This document shows, one piece after another, positions 8,982 through 18,053 of a DNA stretch of 64,000 bases (position 1 is the first letter of the stretch; each line of letters begins with the position of its first letter). The position numbers were made by a program, and so were the translations under genes. This DNA comes from Vulcanimicrobiota bacterium (GTDB lineage: Bacteria > Vulcanimicrobiota > Vulcanimicrobiia > Eremiobacterales > Eremiobacteraceae). The DNA lies in the NCBI GenBank assembly GCA_013290125.1, contig JABCYQ010000007.1:49465-113464 (forward strand), written 5' to 3'. The notes beneath the pieces were generated by a model that was not told the DNA's origin, did no database searches, and saw only the letters and a list, made by a program, of their open reading frames with translations.

Positions 8982-9602
8982 ATGAATATTTTTAGCCGTG
9001 GCTCATATCTGATACTATGCGCCTTTGTCGCTGCCGCCGCTGCCGTTCCGTCGGCTGCGCTTGCGGCCGGCGCGAACTTGCCGCTCAGCGTCGGCATCGG
9101 CGCCTACGTGCCGGCCTCCGCCGGATCCACGCTTGAGTCGATAGGCACGCCACCCGGCGTGAGCGTCAAACAGCAAGGCAACGTGGCGATCGAGTTCGCC
9201 ATCGAGCCAAACCTCTTGTCCGGCGGGTATCGTATCGACGCCGGATTCATCTCCAGCCGCGAGACCGTTTCAACCCCCAACGGACAACAGGTGCTCGGCG
9301 GTCCCCAGGGGCCGATATTCACGCCGGGATCAGAGTCGATAACGCAGATCCCCGTAACGTTGGAGCAAGACGCCGGCGTCGGCCATCTGGTGCGCCTCGG
9401 CGGCGGACTGGGTTACGACTTCGTCAACGTCAGCGGATCGAATAACGGCGGCGCGGGCATCAGCCGCCCGGGCAGCGGTTTCGTCGCGGACGCGTTCGGC
9501 CAGATCGGACTGGGTTCGTCGTCGGCGTTCGAGGTCAAGTACTATCTCACGCAGCGTGCGGCGCTGAACGGGTTTGTCATCGGCTTGACGACGCGTCTGT
9601 AG
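8982..9602 (+). CDS. Secreted protein, probable small outer-membrane barrel
   Basis: 206 aa. The signal peptide is clear (LILCAFVAAAAAVPSAALAA). The mature part consists of alternating glycine-rich amphipathic strands (VGHLVRLGGGLGYDFVNV, FVADAFGQIGLGSSSAFEVKYYL) and ends in LTTRL, like an 8-strand outer-membrane barrel of the OmpA/OmpW size class. No sequence family is recognised. It overlaps the convergent DUF5996 gene by 26 bp. Confidence 0.6.
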   Translation: MNIFSRGSYLILCAFVAAAAAVPSAALAAGANLPLSVGIGAYVPASAGSTLESIGTPPGVSVKQQGNVAIEFAIEPNLLSGGYRIDAGFISSRETVSTPNGQQVLGGPQGPIFTPGSESITQIPVTLEQDAGVGHLVRLGGGLGYDFVNVSGSNNGGAGISRPGSGFVADAFGQIGLGSSSAFEVKYYLTQRAALNGFVIGLTTRL

Positions 9603-10539
9603 ACGACGCGTCCGCTTGGTAGCCGTTCGAGCGGAACTGGTTGAGCAACGGCTTGAGATCCCAGTGCGCCGCGCGGGTGCCTGCCTCGAACCCGCTGCGC
9701 AGGAATTGCATCAGGGTGGCTCTGGGATCCTCGGATTCGCGAACGGTATCGTAGGGCAGCGCGCCGAGGTGGCCGGCGCCTTGGGGATACCATGCCGCCG
9801 GAGTCGGTTGCAGTACGAACTTCGTGAGGTCCGCGGGCTCGGGCGCCGTGTACGTGTAGTACGTCGGCGCTGGCGTCTTGTCGTCGCCCGGCCAAAATCC
9901 GACCGCGATGACTTCAGTCGAATACGCTTCGCGCTCCACCGGATCCGGTTTGAACGCTCCGCCCGCGAGCGCGCCGGAATAGCGCGCGAGCGCGAGATCG
10001 AACGAATGCCAGAACAGATGGGCGGGGCTTTCCTTTCCGAGAAAGTCGGCCGCGAACTGATCGAAGACGTCTGCGCTCCATAGCAGCGCTTCCCACCAGC
10101 GCCGCACGATCACGCGATCGTACGAAGCGTGTTCGTCGTCCGCGCTGAACGGCGTCTCGAAGCCCATCCGATATGGCTTGTCCAGAATGCACACGCGCAA
10201 TCCGAGATCCTCGAGCGCGGCGAACAACGCGGCATAGAAGCGTGCGACCGACATCCCGTCGTGGAGTGAGAACGAGACCGGCTTGTGCGCCGAGCTGCTC
10301 CGGATGTTGAGCAGATGATCGATGAAGTCGAATTCGATCTCGAAGAAGACGTCGTGTTGGCGCATGCGCATGGTTGTCAGCCCGCGCGGCGTGGGCTGCA
10401 ACGTGACGTTCCACCAATGAGAGCGGTGCGGAACGTGTCCGAGTCTGATCTTGCCTACGATCTGGCACATCAGTTGCAGCGTGGTCTTCGTCGGTTTCCA
10501 GTCTGCATACGGCAGCGGATTCAAACTTGGATGCGGCAT
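9577..10539 (-). CDS. DUF5996 family protein
   Basis: 320 aa from ATG 10539, with GAGAGG upstream. It starts with the family's PLPYADWKPTKTTLQL segment and contains RMRQHDVFFEIEFDFIDH, the expected tract ESPAHLFWHSFDLALARYSG, and YYTYTAPEPA. The family is widespread and its function is unknown. Divergent from the UBP-type zinc-finger gene, with a copy of the dispersed hairpin repeat between the two starts. Confidence 0.85.
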   Translation of the reverse strand: MPHPSLNPLPYADWKPTKTTLQLMCQIVGKIRLGHVPHRSHWWNVTLQPTPRGLTTMRMRQHDVFFEIEFDFIDHLLNIRSSSAHKPVSFSLHDGMSVARFYAALFAALEDLGLRVCILDKPYRMGFETPFSADDEHASYDRVIVRRWWEALLWSADVFDQFAADFLGKESPAHLFWHSFDLALARYSGALAGGAFKPDPVEREAYSTEVIAVGFWPGDDKTPAPTYYTYTAPEPADLTKFVLQPTPAAWYPQGAGHLGALPYDTVRESEDPRATLMQFLRSGFEAGTRAAHWDLKPLLNQFRSNGYQADASSTDASSSR

Positions 10540-10571
10540 TCGACACCTCTCGCGGCTGTATGGGCGCAAGT

Positions 10572-10600
10572 CTGAAGGGGCCGACGCCAGTCGGCCCATG
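10572..10600 (+). repeat. Dispersed hairpin repeat, copy 1 (short-loop type)
   Basis: TGAAGGGGCCGAC followed by GTCGGCCCATG, with an 8-bp perfect stem (GGGCCGAC/GTCGGCCC) and a four-base loop gcca. It sits between two divergent gene starts, where a terminator is not expected. Confidence 0.9.
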
Positions 10601-10707
10601 TAGTCTACAGGACCTGGGCTCTCTTCGCAAACGTTCTCCGATCACGCGGGACATCAAGTTCCCACTCGAAAAGGATGCGCGTCGAAACAGTATTTCGGAG
10701 GATCACC

Positions 10708-10971
10708 ATGCAGAATCCAATATGCACCCACCTCGATCACATCCACAATGTCAAACCCAGCGCGAACGGCTGCGAAGATTGCCTCAAGATCGGCGCGACA
10801 TGGGTCCACTTGCGGGAATGTCTGGAATGCGGCCACGTCGGCTGTTGCGATGATTCCCCGAACAGACACGCCACAAAGCACTTTCACGCCACAAAGCATC
10901 CGATCATCCGTTCGGCCGAGCGCGGAGAGTCGTGGAAATTCTGCTTTATCGATCAAGTCATGTGGGAGTAG
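10708..10971 (+). CDS. UBP-type zinc-finger protein
   Basis: 87 aa, start ATG 10708 with GGAGG seven bases upstream. The whole protein is one ZnF-UBP module: CTHLDHI, then CEDC, CLECGHVGCCDDS, NRHATKHF and HATKHPI. This is the ligand order of the bacterial stand-alone family (C/H pairs near residues 5-8, 22-25, 37-45, 52-60). In eukaryotes the fold binds ubiquitin C-termini; the role of the stand-alone bacterial form is unknown. Confidence 0.88.
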   Translation: MQNPICTHLDHIHNVKPSANGCEDCLKIGATWVHLRECLECGHVGCCDDSPNRHATKHFHATKHPIIRSAERGESWKFCFIDQVMWE

Positions 10972-10984
10972 ATTCGCCCTCTAT

Positions 10985-11272
10985 TTAGAGGTGCTCGAAG
11001 TAGACAATCGCGAGCACTGCGAGCGCCGCGCCGACTTGCAAAGCAAGCACCTGCAGTGTTGGCTTCGGTAACTTCGGAAACCACGAGATCGCAAAGAAAG
11101 CGATGATCACGAACTGCGCCGGCATCAGTATTTGGAATAGATGCGCGGCGACGTCCTCATCCGGCTGACGAACGAGCGTGCCTTGGACAATGCCGACGGA
11201 AAACGCGGCCAAGAATCCCGTGGAAATTACCAGAGGGATGAAAGCGCTCGGTCGTTTCAGTAGAGTAAGCAC
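10985..11272 (-). CDS. Small three-helix membrane protein under a palindromic operator
   Basis: 95 aa starting at GTG 11272 with AAGGTGG just upstream. Three hydrophobic segments are visible: AFIPLVISTGFLAAFSVGIV, ILMPAQFVIIAFFAISWF and LALQVGAALAVLAIVYF. No family is recognised. A perfect 21-bp palindrome ends a few bases before the start codon, so the gene is probably repressor-controlled. Confidence 0.6.
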   Translation of the reverse strand: MLTLLKRPSAFIPLVISTGFLAAFSVGIVQGTLVRQPDEDVAAHLFQILMPAQFVIIAFFAISWFPKLPKPTLQVLALQVGAALAVLAIVYFEHL

Positions 11273-11278
11273 GCCACC

Positions 11279-11299
11279 TTACTTTGTATCACAAAGTAA
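11279..11299. promoter_or_regulatory. Perfect palindrome, likely repressor operator
   Basis: TTACTTTG-tatca-CAAAGTAA: 8-bp arms that are exact reverse complements around five bases. It lies directly upstream of the membrane-protein start at 11272. Read on the minus strand, it covers the -10 region expected from an upstream TTGCAC element. Perfect AT-rich dyads in this position usually bind a dimeric repressor. The regulator is not identified. Confidence 0.6.
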
Positions 11300-11356
11300 T
11301 CCGGTCGTGCAAGTCCTTTCAGTAGGTAGAGTCTCACGACCGCACACGAGGGAAAC

Positions 11357-11386
11357 TTGACGGTGTGCCTCGCCGCGTTGTATACT
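11357..11386 (+). promoter_or_regulatory. Sigma70-type promoter of rpoZ
   Basis: TTGACG at 11357-11362, an 18-base spacer, and TATACT at 11381-11386. Transcription would start near 11393, which makes the TTG at 11398 an unlikely start codon and supports ATG 11455 for rpoZ. Confidence 0.7.
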
Positions 11387-11454
11387 AGGGCTTCCGTTTG
11401 TTGGAAACTTTGTCAGAGCGCGTCACAGACCGCTCCTACCGTTGTGCGGAGATT

Positions 11455-11682
11455 ATGAAAGATCCTAAAAACCATTCGCAGTTCGGAAATATCGATAACC
11501 TGCTTTCCCAAATCGATAACAAGTATTTGCTTGTGAACGTCGCGCGCGTGCGCGCGCAACAGCTAGTCAACCATACGGAGCCGCTCGTCGAAGGCTCCAA
11601 TCCGGAGAAAGCCGTGAGCACGGCATTCGCGGAGATCGAAGGCAACAAGCTCGACATCACGATGGACGAAAACGCGGTTTAG
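11455..11682 (+). CDS. rpoZ: RNA polymerase omega subunit
   Basis: 75 aa from ATG 11455, with GGAG upstream. It has the omega signature: IDNLLSQIDNKYLLVNVARVRAQQL followed by a C-terminal AFAEIEGNKLDI that corresponds to the ALEEIxxGKI box. Omega helps assemble and stabilise the beta-prime subunit. The length is normal for a minimal omega. The stop overlaps the convergent VOC gene by four bases. Confidence 0.85.
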   Translation: MKDPKNHSQFGNIDNLLSQIDNKYLLVNVARVRAQQLVNHTEPLVEGSNPEKAVSTAFAEIEGNKLDITMDENAV

Positions 11683-12128
11683 TAGTTCGGCCAGAGTCCC
11701 GGCGTAGCCAACTCGATCAGATGACCGTCCGGGTCATCGAAGTAGACGCTCATACCGCCGCGCGGCCAGCGCACTTCGCTTCGCACCTTCACATCGAACG
11801 ACGCCAAGCGCGCGATCCACGAATCGTACGAGCCATCCGGAATCGCAAACGCCATGTGCACCGGACCGGCGCCATCGTGGCCCGGAACTATACCCCCTGC
11901 CGTCTTCATGTCCTCAATTGTTGCGCCGCGCTTGAACAGCAGCAGGGTGCCGGAGCGTTTTGCGTCGAGCGCGACGAGCCGCTCACTCTCGAACATGGGC
12001 TCAAGGCCAAGCACCTTGGAGAAAAATTCGGCAGAGGTGCGGACGTCTTCCACGTAGAGCGCGGATTCGAGCAGTCCGGAAATCTCAGCGGACGCCGATC
12101 GCGCGCGCTTCGCGTCAGGCGCGCTCAC
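11679..12128 (-). CDS. VOC/glyoxalase-family protein
   Basis: 149 aa from GTG 12128; a start at 12149 is possible but would add an Arg/Gly-rich stretch. It has the paired beta-alpha-beta-beta-beta modules of the vicinal-oxygen-chelate fold. The first is SALYVEDVRTSAEFFSKVLGLEP and the second ends in SVYFDDPDGHLIELATP, the C-terminal metal-binding strand. Metal ligands are plausible at His in VHMAF and Glu in LIELA. It is the last gene of the queE-queD unit, overlapping queD by 14 bp; its substrate is unknown. Confidence 0.8.
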   Translation of the reverse strand: MSAPDAKRARSASAEISGLLESALYVEDVRTSAEFFSKVLGLEPMFESERLVALDAKRSGTLLLFKRGATIEDMKTAGGIVPGHDGAGPVHMAFAIPDGSYDSWIARLASFDVKVRSEVRWPRGGMSVYFDDPDGHLIELATPGLWPNY

Positions 12129-12483
12129 GCCGCCACCGCGCCGCCGCACGCGGCGTTTCGCGTACCGTTACTTCTTCGATCGTCACGCGTGCGCCGACTG
12201 CCGCCTGAATTTTCTCGGCTAACACTGTGGCGATGTTCTCGGCCGTCGTCTGCAGTCCGGAGGCGCTGAATTCCGAGCGCTCGTTCAGGTCGCAGTGATC
12301 GAACTCCGCGACCACCTGCTTGAGGATGTTGTAGTCGACCACCATGCCGTGCTCGAGCCGGTCCGCTGATGCGCATATCTGCACCGTGTAGCGGTGGCCA
12401 TGACGTCGGTTGCACGGCGAATCGTACGGCAGCGCGAGCTGGTGCGCTGCATCGAAATGACACGAGTATTCGATCGAGATCAT
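12115..12483 (-). CDS. queD: 6-carboxy-5,6,7,8-tetrahydropterin synthase
   Basis: 122 aa, standard QueD length. It converts 7,8-dihydroneopterin triphosphate to carboxytetrahydropterin on the way to queuosine. Zinc ligands are visible as FDAAH near residue 12 and RRHGHRY near residue 28. The catalytic CNRRHGH motif and the DYNILKQVVAEFDHCDLN segment match the family. Start ATG 12483 overlaps the queE stop (ATGA). The next pathway enzymes, queC and queF, are not in the window. Confidence 0.92.
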   Translation of the reverse strand: MISIEYSCHFDAAHQLALPYDSPCNRRHGHRYTVQICASADRLEHGMVVDYNILKQVVAEFDHCDLNERSEFSASGLQTTAENIATVLAEKIQAAVGARVTIEEVTVRETPRAAARWRRERA

Positions 12484-13169
12484 CGACCAGCGGCTCCGCC
12501 CCACATGAGATAGTGCAATTGAGGAAGCACGCGCACGTCGAAGCGACGCCAGCGCGAATCGGCCAGCACGGATTCCGCGAGCTTCCGCAGCGCCTCGTGA
12601 TAGGCGGCACCCGTTCCCGCGCTGCCGCTTTCGGGCTGCAGTACGATCGGCGTGTCGTGAGGCAGCTCGGAGTCTAACTCTAAAAGGCATGCGAGCGTCT
12701 CTTCAAGATCGCGCGCATCGCCGATGACGAATTTGAGCTGCAGGCGGCCCTTTGCCGCGGCGCAGAATTTCTTCAGCACGACCGGCTTCGGCTTATAGCC
12801 GGACGAACCGACTTTTGGACTCACGCTGAAGAGCGCGACGCGCGGAATGTCCGCGAAGATCGTGCCGCTTGTCTCTACGGTGACGTGCGTGCCGGAATCG
12901 AGCGCGGCGACCAGCGGACGGATATCTTGGGCGAGCGGTTCGCCCCCGGTGATCACGACGCGCGGAATGCCGTGCGCCTGAGCCGCGAGCGTCTCCACAT
13001 CCGTGACTGCGCCGGCCGTGCCGTCGAGCGCGTACGGCGTGTCGCACCACGCACAGCGGAGCGGGCAGCCGTCCAGCCTGATGAAGAAGGTCGCAGCGCC
13101 GGTAAGCGTCCCCTCGCCTTGGACGGAAAAAAACGTCTCGTTGACCCGCAGTGTCGAAGAATCGCGCAT
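12480..13169 (-). CDS. queE: 7-carboxy-7-deazaguanine synthase, radical SAM
   Basis: 229 aa. It makes the 7-deazaguanine ring from the QueD product using S-adenosylmethionine and a 4Fe-4S cluster. The cluster motif CPLRCAWC (CxxxCxxC) lies near residue 35. Substrate and SAM regions include FSVQGEGTLTGAATFFIRLDGC near the start and ITGGEPLAQ near residue 75. The first gene of a queE-queD-VOC unit, overlapping queD by 4 bp. Confidence 0.92.
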   Translation of the reverse strand: MRDSSTLRVNETFFSVQGEGTLTGAATFFIRLDGCPLRCAWCDTPYALDGTAGAVTDVETLAAQAHGIPRVVITGGEPLAQDIRPLVAALDSGTHVTVETSGTIFADIPRVALFSVSPKVGSSGYKPKPVVLKKFCAAAKGRLQLKFVIGDARDLEETLACLLELDSELPHDTPIVLQPESGSAGTGAAYHEALRKLAESVLADSRWRRFDVRVLPQLHYLMWGGAAGR

Positions 13170-13292
13170 CGAGCGAATGTTCGCGTCGACCGCGAGGCGC
13201 CCCCGCCGCGTGCGTCGAAGGCCAGGCGCCTCTTACGCGACAAGCGTTTTTCGCCGTTCTTTTGAGACGGCTTGCCCGAGGAGTACACGCAT

Positions 13293-15359
13293 ATGGCGGC
13301 TCCAAGCGTTGCGGGCGTCCGCAACGTCGCTTTCGTCGGTCCGCATCACGGCGGCAAGACCACGCTCGTCGAAGCGCTGCTCGCACACGCGGGCGCGATT
13401 CCGCGCAAAGGCGCTGTGACGGACGGGACCGCGACGACGAACCACGATTCCGAATCCATCGCTCATCAGATGTCTGTGGCGCCGGCCTTCGCCCACCTCC
13501 AGGTGGGCGACACCCGCGTGAATCTCATCGACTGCCCGGGGGCGGTCGATTTTTTTGAAGAGACGAAGTTCGTTCTCTTGGCCGCTGACGCCGCGATCAT
13601 CGTCGTCGAAGCCGACCCAAACCGGCTCCCGCTCGTCGAATCGCTCGTCGACTATCTCGAACGCATGCGCATGCCGCACTGCTTCGTCATCAACCGCATG
13701 GATCGGCCAGGCGCGGACTTCCCCACCACGTACGCCCGGCTGCGCGAGAAGTTCGGCGCGCACGTCGTCGCAGAACAAGCCCCGATCGGACAAGGCGAGT
13801 CGTTCGCGGGCTTCGTGAACGTCGTCAGCATGCAGGCTTTCAAGTACGGCTCCGACGGCAAGGCTGCTCCCACCGCGCTGCCTGGCAATGCGGAAGACAA
13901 GACCCACGAGCAGCTGTTGGAAGCGCTCGCCGATTTCGACGATCATCTAATGGAAGAGATCCTCGAGGGCACAGAACCTCCGCTCGAAGAGGTCGAGCGC
14001 GATCTCAGCGATGACGTCAGCGCCGACAAGATCGTCCCCGTCGTCGTCGCAAGCGGTATCCGCGGTTGCGGTGTGCCGGAACTCCTCGATCTGATCGTCC
14101 GCCAATTCCCGGACGGCGCGCACGTCGTGCGAACCGCCGAGGATGGCTCGAAAGTCACGCCGTCGGAAAGCGGTCCGGTCATCGCCCAAGTGTGCAAGAC
14201 GTTTGTTCACCCGCAAAGCGGCAAGCTATCGGTCGCGCGCATCGTGAGCGGCACGCTGACGCCCGATGCGCAGCTCACGAGCGTCGACCACGCCGACATC
14301 AAAGAACGGCCGGGCGGGTTGTACGACCTGCAAGGCAAGAGCCAGTCCGCGATCACGTCCGCGGGCCCGGGGAGCATCGTCGCGATCGCTCGCCTCGAAG
14401 CCACGCACACGGGCGACACCCTCTGCACCGGAACAGCGAAAGTTCGCATGCCGGTTCCGAAGCTGCTCAAGAGCGCGTTCGCGATGGCCGTGCGCCCGCA
14501 CGATCGCGCCGACGAAGCGAAACTCTCGCAGTTGATCGTGCGCATGAAGGAAGAAGATCCAAGCATCGCCGCGGAACGCGCCCCGTTCACGGACGAGCTC
14601 GTGCTGCGCGGTCACGGTGAGATGCATCTCACGATCACGGTCGAGCGTATGCAGCGCAAGTACAACGTGCGGCTGGACACGCAATTGCCGCAAGTGCCGT
14701 ACCGCGAGACCATCATGAACAAGACGCAGCAGCAGGGCCGCTACAAGCATCAGACGGGCGGGCACGGGATGTTCGGCGACGTGCATCTGGAGATCCAGCC
14801 GTTGCCTCGCGGAAGCGGGATAAAGTTCGTCGACAAGATCGTCGGCGGCGTCGTTCCGAAGCAGTTCTTCCCCGGCGTTGAAAAAGGCGTGCGCGAGGCG
14901 CTCGAAAAGGGCCCGATCGGTGGATATCCGGTGGTGGATGTCGGCGTGACTCTCTACGACGGCTCGTATCACAACGTCGACTCGAACGAAGCGTCGTTCA
15001 AGATGGCGGCTGCACTTGCGATGCGTGAAGGCCTGCCCAAATGCAAACCGAGTCTGCTGGAACCGATTCAGCGCGTCGAGATCACCGTGCCGAGCGGCTT
15101 CACGAGCACCGTGATGCAGCACGTCACGGGCAAACGCGGGCAGATCTTGAGCTACGGCGCAAGCGAAGGTCGCGACGGTTGGGATACCGTGCACGCGCTC
15201 GTGCCGCAAGCTGAACTCGGCCGCTATCTGACGGAGCTTCGGACTGCGTCTCAAGGACTCGGATACTTCGTCGCGGAGCACGACCACTTCGAGTTCGCGC
15301 CGCCCAAAGTCGTGCAGACCGTGACGGAGTCGCGGCGCGAGCCGGTCGCCGCGCGATAG
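13293..15359 (+). CDS. Elongation-factor-G-like GTPase
   Basis: 688 aa from ATG 13293, preceded by GAGGAG; a TTG at 13272 is less likely. It has the five EF-G domains: a G domain with P-loop GPHHGGKTT at residues 16-24, G3 motif DCPGAVDF near 76, and G4 NRMD near 135, followed by domains II-V ending in the LNHVTGKRGQI-like region MQHVTGKRGQILSYG. The His that follows PG in true EF-G (DTPGHVDF) is Ala here, and the G4 Lys is Arg. These changes are typical of the EF-G-like paralogue group rather than the main translocase. Confidence 0.88.
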   Translation: MAAPSVAGVRNVAFVGPHHGGKTTLVEALLAHAGAIPRKGAVTDGTATTNHDSESIAHQMSVAPAFAHLQVGDTRVNLIDCPGAVDFFEETKFVLLAADAAIIVVEADPNRLPLVESLVDYLERMRMPHCFVINRMDRPGADFPTTYARLREKFGAHVVAEQAPIGQGESFAGFVNVVSMQAFKYGSDGKAAPTALPGNAEDKTHEQLLEALADFDDHLMEEILEGTEPPLEEVERDLSDDVSADKIVPVVVASGIRGCGVPELLDLIVRQFPDGAHVVRTAEDGSKVTPSESGPVIAQVCKTFVHPQSGKLSVARIVSGTLTPDAQLTSVDHADIKERPGGLYDLQGKSQSAITSAGPGSIVAIARLEATHTGDTLCTGTAKVRMPVPKLLKSAFAMAVRPHDRADEAKLSQLIVRMKEEDPSIAAERAPFTDELVLRGHGEMHLTITVERMQRKYNVRLDTQLPQVPYRETIMNKTQQQGRYKHQTGGHGMFGDVHLEIQPLPRGSGIKFVDKIVGGVVPKQFFPGVEKGVREALEKGPIGGYPVVDVGVTLYDGSYHNVDSNEASFKMAAALAMREGLPKCKPSLLEPIQRVEITVPSGFTSTVMQHVTGKRGQILSYGASEGRDGWDTVHALVPQAELGRYLTELRTASQGLGYFVAEHDHFEFAPPKVVQTVTESRREPVAAR

Positions 15360-15414
15360 ATCGATATAGAATCCGCACAGCCACGATCGCCAGCCGCTTT
15401 GTGAAGGATGGCCC

Positions 15415-17982
15415 ATGACCCACGCCTACTGCCGGCGCGCAGATGCCAGCGCCGCGCCGAGCAGCAACGGACGCAAGCCCTTTGCTCTTCCCGGAGCGAA
15501 GCAGCGCTACGCGCCTGACCGCCCAGCGCGCGTCGACCACATCGCATTGACGCTGTCGTTCGACTTCGATCAGAAGATCCTGTTCGGCAAGTGCGCCACC
15601 ACGTTCACGGCCGTCGGCAAGCAGCTCAGCTCGATCGAATTCGATGCGGCGCAGTTGACGATCCACCGCGTCCGTGGGCCGCGCGGCGCATCGTTGCCCT
15701 TCAGCTTGCAGGGCGCCAAACTCCGCGTGCAATTGCCTAAGCTTGCGGCCGGCCGATCCACCTCCGTCATCGTCGAGTACGAGGCGCGCCAACCACGCCA
15801 GGGGATCTACTTCATCGGCCCCGACGAAGGGTATCCGAACAAACCCGTGCACGTCTGGACGCAAGGCCAGGATCAAGACGCGCACTATTGGTTTCCGTGC
15901 ATCGACTATCCGAATGCCAAAGTCACGACCGAAGTTACAGCGACGGTACCGAGTGCGTACTTCGTGTTGAGCAACGGACGATTGATCGGCGCAACAGAGA
16001 ACAAAACCGCGAAGACCAAGACATACCACTGGAAGATGGAGACGCCGCACGTGACGTATCTCGTCTCGTGTGTCGCGGGAAGATTCTCGGGTCGTACCTC
16101 CATGGTCAAAGGTACGCCCGTCTCCTACTACGTCCACCCCGGCCGCGAGGCCGACGGCGAGCGGTCGTTCGGTAAGACGCCGGCGATGGTGAAGTTTTTC
16201 GGCGATCGTCTCAGCTTTCCGTATCCGTACCCCCAATACTCACAGATCGCCGTCTCCGACTTCATCTTCGGCGGGATGGAGAACACCACCGCGACGACGC
16301 AGACAGATACGACGCTCCACGACGCGCGCGCGCATCTCGATTTCTCGAGCGACGGGCTCGTGGCGCACGAATTGGCGCACCAATGGTTCGGCGATCTCCT
16401 CACGTGTAAAGATTGGTCTCACGCCTGGCTCAACGAAGGCTTTGCGACCTATTTCGAAGCGCTGTTCAAAGAATTCGATCTCGGCAAAGACGAGTTCGAC
16501 TACTATCGCCTGGAGATGCAAGCGCGCTATCTGCTCGAGGACTCGGAGCACTACCGCCGGTCGATCGTCACGAGCGTCTTTGGCGAGCCGGTCGAGATAT
16601 TCGATCGCCACCTCTACGAAAAAGGCGCATGCGTCCTCCACATGATCCGCACGGAACTCGGCGATGACCTGTTCTGGGCGGCGCTGCACGCGTATGTCCA
16701 GACCAATCAACGCCGCAACGTCGAAACCGTCGATCTGAGCCGCGCGATAGAAGAGACGACCGGCCGAAATTTCGCGCTGTTCTTCGACCAATGGGTCTTC
16801 AAGGCCGGCCATCCGGAGTTTCGGGTTCGCTATGCGTGGGATGCCGAGCGGGGTCAGGCGCGCATCGACGTGACGCAAGCGCAGTCGACCGACGAAGCGA
16901 CGCCGCTGTTCCGCGTTCCCGTCGCGGTCGAGTTCGGGTTCGGACGCGGCAAGTCCGAGCGACGTCAGATCACCTGCGACGCCGCGCAGCAGACATTCGC
17001 TTTCGCGTTTGCGTCGGAGCCGCAGACCTTCTCCTTCGATCCCGACGCCGACATCATCAAGACGCTTGAGCTCGAAGTGCCGACGCAAATGCTCGTGCGC
17101 CAACTGGAGCGCGACGCGCGAGTCGCTTCGCGCGTCCAGGCTGTCAGGGCGCTCGCCAAAGAAGCGTCATCGGATTCGGTGGCGGCCATCGCTCATGCCT
17201 TACAGCGAGATCCGTTCTGGGGAGTTCAAGCCGAGGCGGCGCGCGCGCTCGGACGGATCCGCGGCGCGGAGCCGCTTCGCGCGCTGCTCCGGGCGCGATC
17301 GGTCAAACATCCGAAGGCGCGGCGCGCCGTCGCGGAGGCGCTCGGTGAGTTTCATAACGACGAAGCATATGAAGCGCTTGCACCGCTGTTCAAAAAGGAC
17401 CCATCCTATCTAGTCGAAGCGCAAGCCGCGCATTCGATCGGCAAGACAAAGACCAAGCGCGCGTACGCCACGCTGACGGGCGCGCTTGCGAAGAAAGAGT
17501 CGTGGCAAGATGTGATCCGGGGCGGAATATTCGCGGGCCTGGGGGACCTCGGCGACGAGCGCGCGATTCCGACAGTGCTCGCGTGGACCACGTACGGACG
17601 CCCGACTCCGGCGAGGCGAGCTGCCGTCGCCGCGCTTGGCAAGCTTGGCGAAGGGCGCAAAGAAGTGCGGGACGCGCTGCTCGACTTGCTCGACGATCGT
17701 AGCTATCACGTGCGCATCGCGTCGATCGACGCGCTGCAGGCGATGCACGAGAGCGCTGCCATAGAACCGCTGGAGCGATTGGCCGCGCAAGACATCGATG
17801 GTCGACTGAAGCGGCGCTGCATGGAAGCGGCGGCGAGCATCCGCGATCACTTGAGCAAACCGGCGGAATTGCAGAAGATGCGCGACGAGCTGTCGAGCGT
17901 ACGCGACGCGCACCGCGCGCTGCAGGAACGGCTGGCGTCGCTTGAAGCGGCGGCCAAACCGGCGCGCAAGTCGCGCCGCTAG
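15415..17982 (+). CDS. M1 family aminopeptidase with C-terminal HEAT repeats
   Basis: 855 aa. Zinc metallopeptidase that removes N-terminal residues. GGMENTTA near residue 284 is the exopeptidase GxMEN motif. HELAH (H318, E319, H322) binds zinc and is followed by WLNEGFATY with the third ligand E341. From about residue 560 the protein changes into HEAT-like repeats (for example VQAVRALAKEASSDSVAAIAHAL, RAVAEALGEFHNDEAYEALAPLF) and ends in a charged coiled coil. No signal peptide is apparent, so it is probably cytoplasmic. The HEAT extension replaces the usual M1 C-terminal domain. Confidence 0.92.
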   Translation: MTHAYCRRADASAAPSSNGRKPFALPGAKQRYAPDRPARVDHIALTLSFDFDQKILFGKCATTFTAVGKQLSSIEFDAAQLTIHRVRGPRGASLPFSLQGAKLRVQLPKLAAGRSTSVIVEYEARQPRQGIYFIGPDEGYPNKPVHVWTQGQDQDAHYWFPCIDYPNAKVTTEVTATVPSAYFVLSNGRLIGATENKTAKTKTYHWKMETPHVTYLVSCVAGRFSGRTSMVKGTPVSYYVHPGREADGERSFGKTPAMVKFFGDRLSFPYPYPQYSQIAVSDFIFGGMENTTATTQTDTTLHDARAHLDFSSDGLVAHELAHQWFGDLLTCKDWSHAWLNEGFATYFEALFKEFDLGKDEFDYYRLEMQARYLLEDSEHYRRSIVTSVFGEPVEIFDRHLYEKGACVLHMIRTELGDDLFWAALHAYVQTNQRRNVETVDLSRAIEETTGRNFALFFDQWVFKAGHPEFRVRYAWDAERGQARIDVTQAQSTDEATPLFRVPVAVEFGFGRGKSERRQITCDAAQQTFAFAFASEPQTFSFDPDADIIKTLELEVPTQMLVRQLERDARVASRVQAVRALAKEASSDSVAAIAHALQRDPFWGVQAEAARALGRIRGAEPLRALLRARSVKHPKARRAVAEALGEFHNDEAYEALAPLFKKDPSYLVEAQAAHSIGKTKTKRAYATLTGALAKKESWQDVIRGGIFAGLGDLGDERAIPTVLAWTTYGRPTPARRAAVAALGKLGEGRKEVRDALLDLLDDRSYHVRIASIDALQAMHESAAIEPLERLAAQDIDGRLKRRCMEAAASIRDHLSKPAELQKMRDELSSVRDAHRALQERLASLEAAAKPARKSRR

Positions 17983-17984
17983 TC

Positions 17985-18030
17985 CGAAGGGGCCGAATTT
18001 GAAGGGGCCGACGTTAGTCGGCCCACGTAA
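17985..18030 (+). repeat. Dispersed hairpin repeat, copy 2 plus a partial copy
   Basis: A truncated unit (CCGAAGGGGCCGAATTT, 17984-18000) runs straight into a complete unit at 18001-18030. The complete unit has stem GGGCCGAC/GTCGGCCC and loop gtta. It lies between the aminopeptidase stop and the first response regulator. Confidence 0.9.
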
Positions 18031-18053
18031 GAGCCGGAGGTCGAAAGCGTAAA

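Noticed and set aside
14226..15416. Long open frame antisense to the EF-G-like gene, and similar ones opposite the malic enzyme, E2 and diguanylate cyclase genes
   Set aside because: High GC makes stops rare in antisense frames. These frames have Arg/His-rich, low-complexity composition, no domain motifs, and lie fully opposite well-supported genes.
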